Shown here: positions 4,953 to 6,029 of the stretch, piece after piece | Layout of the letters: each line of letters begins with the position of its first letter | Position numbering within the stretch: the stretch's first letter is position 1 | DNA from: RGIG7213 sp045124505 | Lineage (GTDB): Bacteria; Bacillota; Clostridia; Oscillospirales; CAG-272 | NCBI GenBank assembly: GCA_045124505.1 | Contig: JBGVLZ010000030.1 | Location: forward strand, 1 to 6,029 | Length of the DNA stretch: 6,029 nt | Reading direction: 5' to 3' | Translations under genes and position numbers: made by a program | The notes under the pieces: generated by a model | Told to the model about the DNA's origin: nothing | What the model saw: only the letters and a program-made list of their open reading frames with translations | The model's database searches: none

Positions 4953-5025
4953 GCCTGCCGCCAGGCAGATTTCATCGCGCAGCGATTTCATCCACGTTAG
5001 TGGATTTATTCCGACGCAGGCGGAT
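4953..5025. repeat. Array of four short hairpins joined by GATTT linkers
   Basis: Four small palindromes follow one another about every 16-21 bases: GCCTG/CAGGC (4953-4966), ATCGC/GCGAT (4974-4986), ATCCAC/GTGGAT (4990-5005) and a weaker TCCG/CGGA (5010-5024). They are linked by variants of GATTTCATC. The stems differ while their pairing is kept, so this is a structured repeat with drifted arms. It lies between the operon and the first strong terminator hairpin. Confidence 0.6.
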
Positions 5026-5031
5026 TTTATT

Positions 5032-5071
5032 AAAAAAGACTCAGGATTGTATACAGTCCTGAGTCTTTTTT
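5032..5071. terminator. Strong bidirectional terminator-like palindrome (T1)
   Basis: AAAAAAGACTCAGGA (5032-5046) pairs with TCCTGAGTCTTTTTT (5057-5071). The centre TTGTATACAG is itself nearly palindromic, so the 40 bases form an almost unbroken inverted repeat. The A-run and T-run allow termination in either direction. It can stop the rightward operon and leftward transcription past the tRNA gene. It is followed by GGCGTAAGGGATTC, as are T2 and T3 downstream. Confidence 0.8.
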
Positions 5072-5077
5072 AAGTTC

Positions 5078-5211
5078 GGCGTAAGGGATTCTTCTTGCTT
5101 TTTGCGAAACATTTTGGATTTGATTTTTGGTAATGTTTCGCAAAAAGCTTCGGTCACCGCTCAAAAAACGCTTCACAGGAGCGTTTTTTTTCGCTGCTTC
5201 GAATCCCTTAC
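5078..5211. repeat. tRNA-end-flanked palindromic repeat, copy A
   Basis: The unit opens with GGCGTAAGGGATTC, identical to the 3' end region of the tRNA-Arg gene at 5459-5472 (14 bases). It closes with TTCGAATCCCTTAC (5198-5211), the same tRNA stretch inverted. Inside are a perfect 17-bp stem (5097-5113 with 5132-5148, loop of 18) and a terminator-like hairpin (AAAAAACGCT 5163-5172 with AGCGTTTTTT 5180-5189). About 120 bases from GTAAGGGATTC to the closing arm are identical to copy B apart from one T in a T-run. The whole unit is a nested palindrome. Confidence 0.85.
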
Positions 5212-5226
5212 TTGCCAAAGTGCAAA

Positions 5227-5261
5227 AAAACAGGACAGTACAAGAAGTACGGTATTGTTTT
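5227..5261. terminator. Decayed copy of the tRNA terminator (T2)
   Basis: AAAACAGGACAGTAC (5227-5241), the loop AAGAA, then GTACGGTATTGTTTT (5247-5261). The left arm and loop are identical to the intact terminator at 5414-5452. The right arm differs at three positions, leaving two mismatches and one G-U pair. It is followed by GGCGTAAGGGATTC, as the real terminator is, 189 bases away, so it belongs to a tandem duplication. Confidence 0.75.
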
Positions 5262-5265
5262 GGAG

Positions 5266-5406
5266 GGCGTAAGGGATTCTTCTTGCTTTTTGCGAAACAT
5301 TTTGGATTTGATTTTTGGTAATGTTTCGCAAAAAGCTTCGGTCACCGCTCAAAAAACGCTTCACAGGAGCGTTTTTTTCGCTGCTTCGAATCCCCTTCGC
5401 CGTGCC
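5266..5406. repeat. tRNA-end-flanked palindromic repeat, copy B
   Basis: This is the second copy of the unit, offset by 188 bases from copy A and identical across the core except for one T. It opens with GGCGTAAGGGATTC. Its right end (5385-5406) is an inverted copy of the tRNA 3' end at 5453-5474, matching 20 of 22 bases and reaching the GTGCC next to the encoded CCA. It therefore extends the tRNA terminator palindrome into one interrupted ~90-bp inverted repeat. Confidence 0.85.
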
Positions 5407-5413
5407 GTAAAAT

Positions 5414-5452
5414 AAAAAACAGGACAGTACAAGAAGTACTGTCCTGTTTTTT
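5414..5452 (-). terminator. Intrinsic terminator of the tRNA-Arg gene (T3)
   Basis: AAAAAACAGGACAGTAC (5414-5430) pairs perfectly over 17 bp with the segment at 5436-5452, loop AAGAA. Read leftward the stem begins at the last base of the encoded CCA and ends in a T-run. The outer A/T runs make it usable from both sides. Confidence 0.88.
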
Positions 5453-5528
5453 GGCACGGCGTAAGGGATTCGAACCCCCGACCTTTTGGTTCGTAGCCAA
5501 ACACTCTATCCAGCTGAGCTAACGCCGC
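5452..5528 (-). tRNA. tRNA-Arg, anticodon ACG, CCA encoded
   Basis: Read leftward, GCGGCGT (5528-5522) pairs with ACGCCGT (5462-5456), giving an acceptor stem with one G-U pair. The anticodon stem TTTGG/CCAAA encloses the loop CTACGAA, so the anticodon is ACG (5492-5494), read with inosine for CGU/CGC/CGA. The T-arm is GGGGG, TTCGAAT, CCCTT with two G-U pairs. The discriminator is G, followed by an encoded CCA (5454-5452). Total length is 77. All arms are intact, so it should be functional. Its last ~22 bases are the sequence duplicated in the repeat units to its left. Confidence 0.95.
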
Positions 5529-5567
5529 ATACGCAAAATTGGCACTGCCTTTTTCACGTGCCCATAT

Positions 5568-5596
5568 ATAATATCACAAAATGCTTTTTTTGTCAA
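5568..5596 (-). promoter_or_regulatory. Sigma-A promoter of tRNA-Arg
   Basis: There is a perfect TTGACA -35 (5591-5596), a 17-base spacer and a TATTAT -10 (5568-5573). The start is predicted near 5561, about 33 bases before the mature tRNA 5' end. Confidence 0.85.
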
Positions 5597-5753
5597 TACT
5601 TTTTTGAAAAAAGTTTGATCAAAAACTTTAAAATTAATACGCAAATAGCAAATCTCTTTTGCGGATAAATGATGCAATATGTTATGGGGGGTAGGGGAGT
5701 GCCTTGGTGCTCCCGCGCGGGTTTAAATAAATATTTCTTTTAATTTACGCATT
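5597..5753. other. Gene-free stretch upstream of the tRNA promoter
   Basis: I see no convincing coding sequence: the possible frames are short and lack ribosome binding sites. Small pairings exist, notably GGGAGTGCC (5695-5703) with GGTGCTCCC (5706-5714) using two G-U pairs, which overlaps the palindrome CCCGCGCGGG (5712-5721). These may be decayed repeat material next to the dispersed repeats that follow. Confidence 0.4.
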
Positions 5754-5796
5754 CTCCCTCAGTCGCTTTGCGACAGCTCCCTCCCGGAGGGAGCCT
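5754..5796. repeat. Two-hairpin dispersed repeat, copy 2
   Basis: CTCCCTCA leads into the short hairpin GTCGC/GCGAC (loop ttt, 5762-5774). The second hairpin then has GCTCCCTC (5776-5783) pairing with GAGGGAGC. The plan (C-rich lead, small variable hairpin, purine/pyrimidine hairpin ending in AGCC or AGGC) is that of copies 1, 3 and 4, with a different sequence. Confidence 0.65.
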
Positions 5797-5805
5797 GAAC
5801 TCGAA

Positions 5806-5867
5806 CGCCGCCACGACAAGCCTCGCCCTTTGGGAGAGGTGGCGGCGTGAGCCGACGGAGAGGGTAT
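5806..5867. repeat. Two-hairpin dispersed repeat, copy 3 (opposite orientation)
   Basis: The outer stem CGCCGCCAC (5806-5814) pairs with GTGGCGGCG (5839-5847). Inside it CCTCGCCC (5821-5828) pairs with GGGAGAGG (5832-5839) with one mismatch. Read leftward it starts ACCCTCTCCGTCGGC and ends in GGGCGAGGCTT, the same plan as the other copies in reverse. Confidence 0.65.
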
Positions 5868-5908
5868 TTTACCGCCTACCCTCACACGACCCTGCCGTGC
5901 GAGGACTA

Positions 5909-5952
5909 CTCATCCACCACTTCGTGGTCCCCCTTCCCTGACAAGGGAAGGC
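5909..5952. repeat. Two-hairpin dispersed repeat, copy 4
   Basis: CTCATCC is followed by the hairpin ACCAC/GTGGT (5916-5928, loop ttc) and then by CCTTCCC (5932-5938) pairing with GGGAAGG (5945-5951). It is the closest relative of copy 1 at 83-127. The variable first stem (CC-GC there, CC-AC here) keeps its pairing. Confidence 0.75.
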
Positions 5953-6029
5953 TCAATGTAATCGTTTTGTTGTTCTATACATTTTTATTTGTTTGTATAC
6001 GATTATAAATAAATTACTTGAAGCACAAA
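5953..6029. other. AT-rich right edge, no gene seen
   Basis: The stretch holds a weak inverted repeat (TATACA near 5977 and TGTATA near 5994) and a leftward TATAAT (6002-6007) without a full -35 inside the window. Any gene served by it would lie outside the window; nothing coding can be supported here. Confidence 0.3.

Noticed and set aside
5078..5281. Possible additional tRNA genes at the GGCGTAAGGGATTC copies
   Set aside because: Only the T-arm/acceptor end is present; no anticodon or D arm follows, so these are fragments.
4953..5398. Possible CRISPR array
   Set aside because: Repeats are palindromic cores with identical interiors rather than short repeats with unique spacers, and no cas gene is present.
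5030..5457. Leftward small frames sharing the peptide RSFLRNITKNQIQNVSQKAR
   Set aside because: They are translations of the palindromic repeat cores, run through terminator stems and tRNA ends, and have no ribosome binding site. Identical peptides arise because the DNA is repeated.
6002..6029. Leftward promoter at the right edge
   Set aside because: A TATAAT is present but the -35 would fall at or beyond the window end and no gene follows leftward.

Overview
The window looks like chromosomal DNA of a moderately low-GC Firmicute, most likely a gut-type Clostridia (Oscillospirales/Ruminococcaceae-like). The reasons are strong AGGAGG-type ribosome binding sites, clear sigma-A promoters with 17-bp spacers, a tRNA gene with encoded CCA, a DUF1292 domain, and dispersed two-hairpin repeats of a kind I associate with these genomes. 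The genus-level placement is inference.

Layout. Positions 1-74 hold the start of a leftward DUF559-type endonuclease gene. Its leader is a two-hairpin repeat whose edge runs into the ribosome binding site. Positions 289-2964 are a leftward housekeeping-like block: a CaCA-family Na+/Ca2+ exchanger with its own promoter and a terminator-like leader, a membrane-anchored M28 metallopeptidase, and a small lipoprotein gene cut by an in-frame amber codon, all but the exchanger probably read from a promoter at 2959-2987. Positions 3068-4950 are an accessory-looking module. A leftward XRE-family repressor is divergent from a rightward two-gene operon of membrane proteins. The operon promoter is covered by two palindromes built from four copies of the half-site TGTTACAA. 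The two membrane proteins are diverged paralogues (shared RH-x-E-x-P and GWxxWxxYKD motifs); the second carries an added Ala/Pro/Thr linker and a DUF1292 domain.

Positions 4951-5528 are almost entirely nested palindromes: a short hairpin array, three terminator-type hairpins, and two near-identical ~120-bp palindromic cores, each bounded by inverted copies of the 3' end of the adjacent leftward tRNA-Arg(ACG) gene. Positions 5529-6029 contain the tRNA promoter and three more dispersed two-hairpin repeats, with no convincing gene.

The most unusual items are the tandem tRNA-end/terminator/palindrome units beside tRNA-Arg, and the repressor-operator-controlled paralogous membrane pair with a DUF1292 tail. 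I recognise no characterised system matching the latter; its function is unknown.
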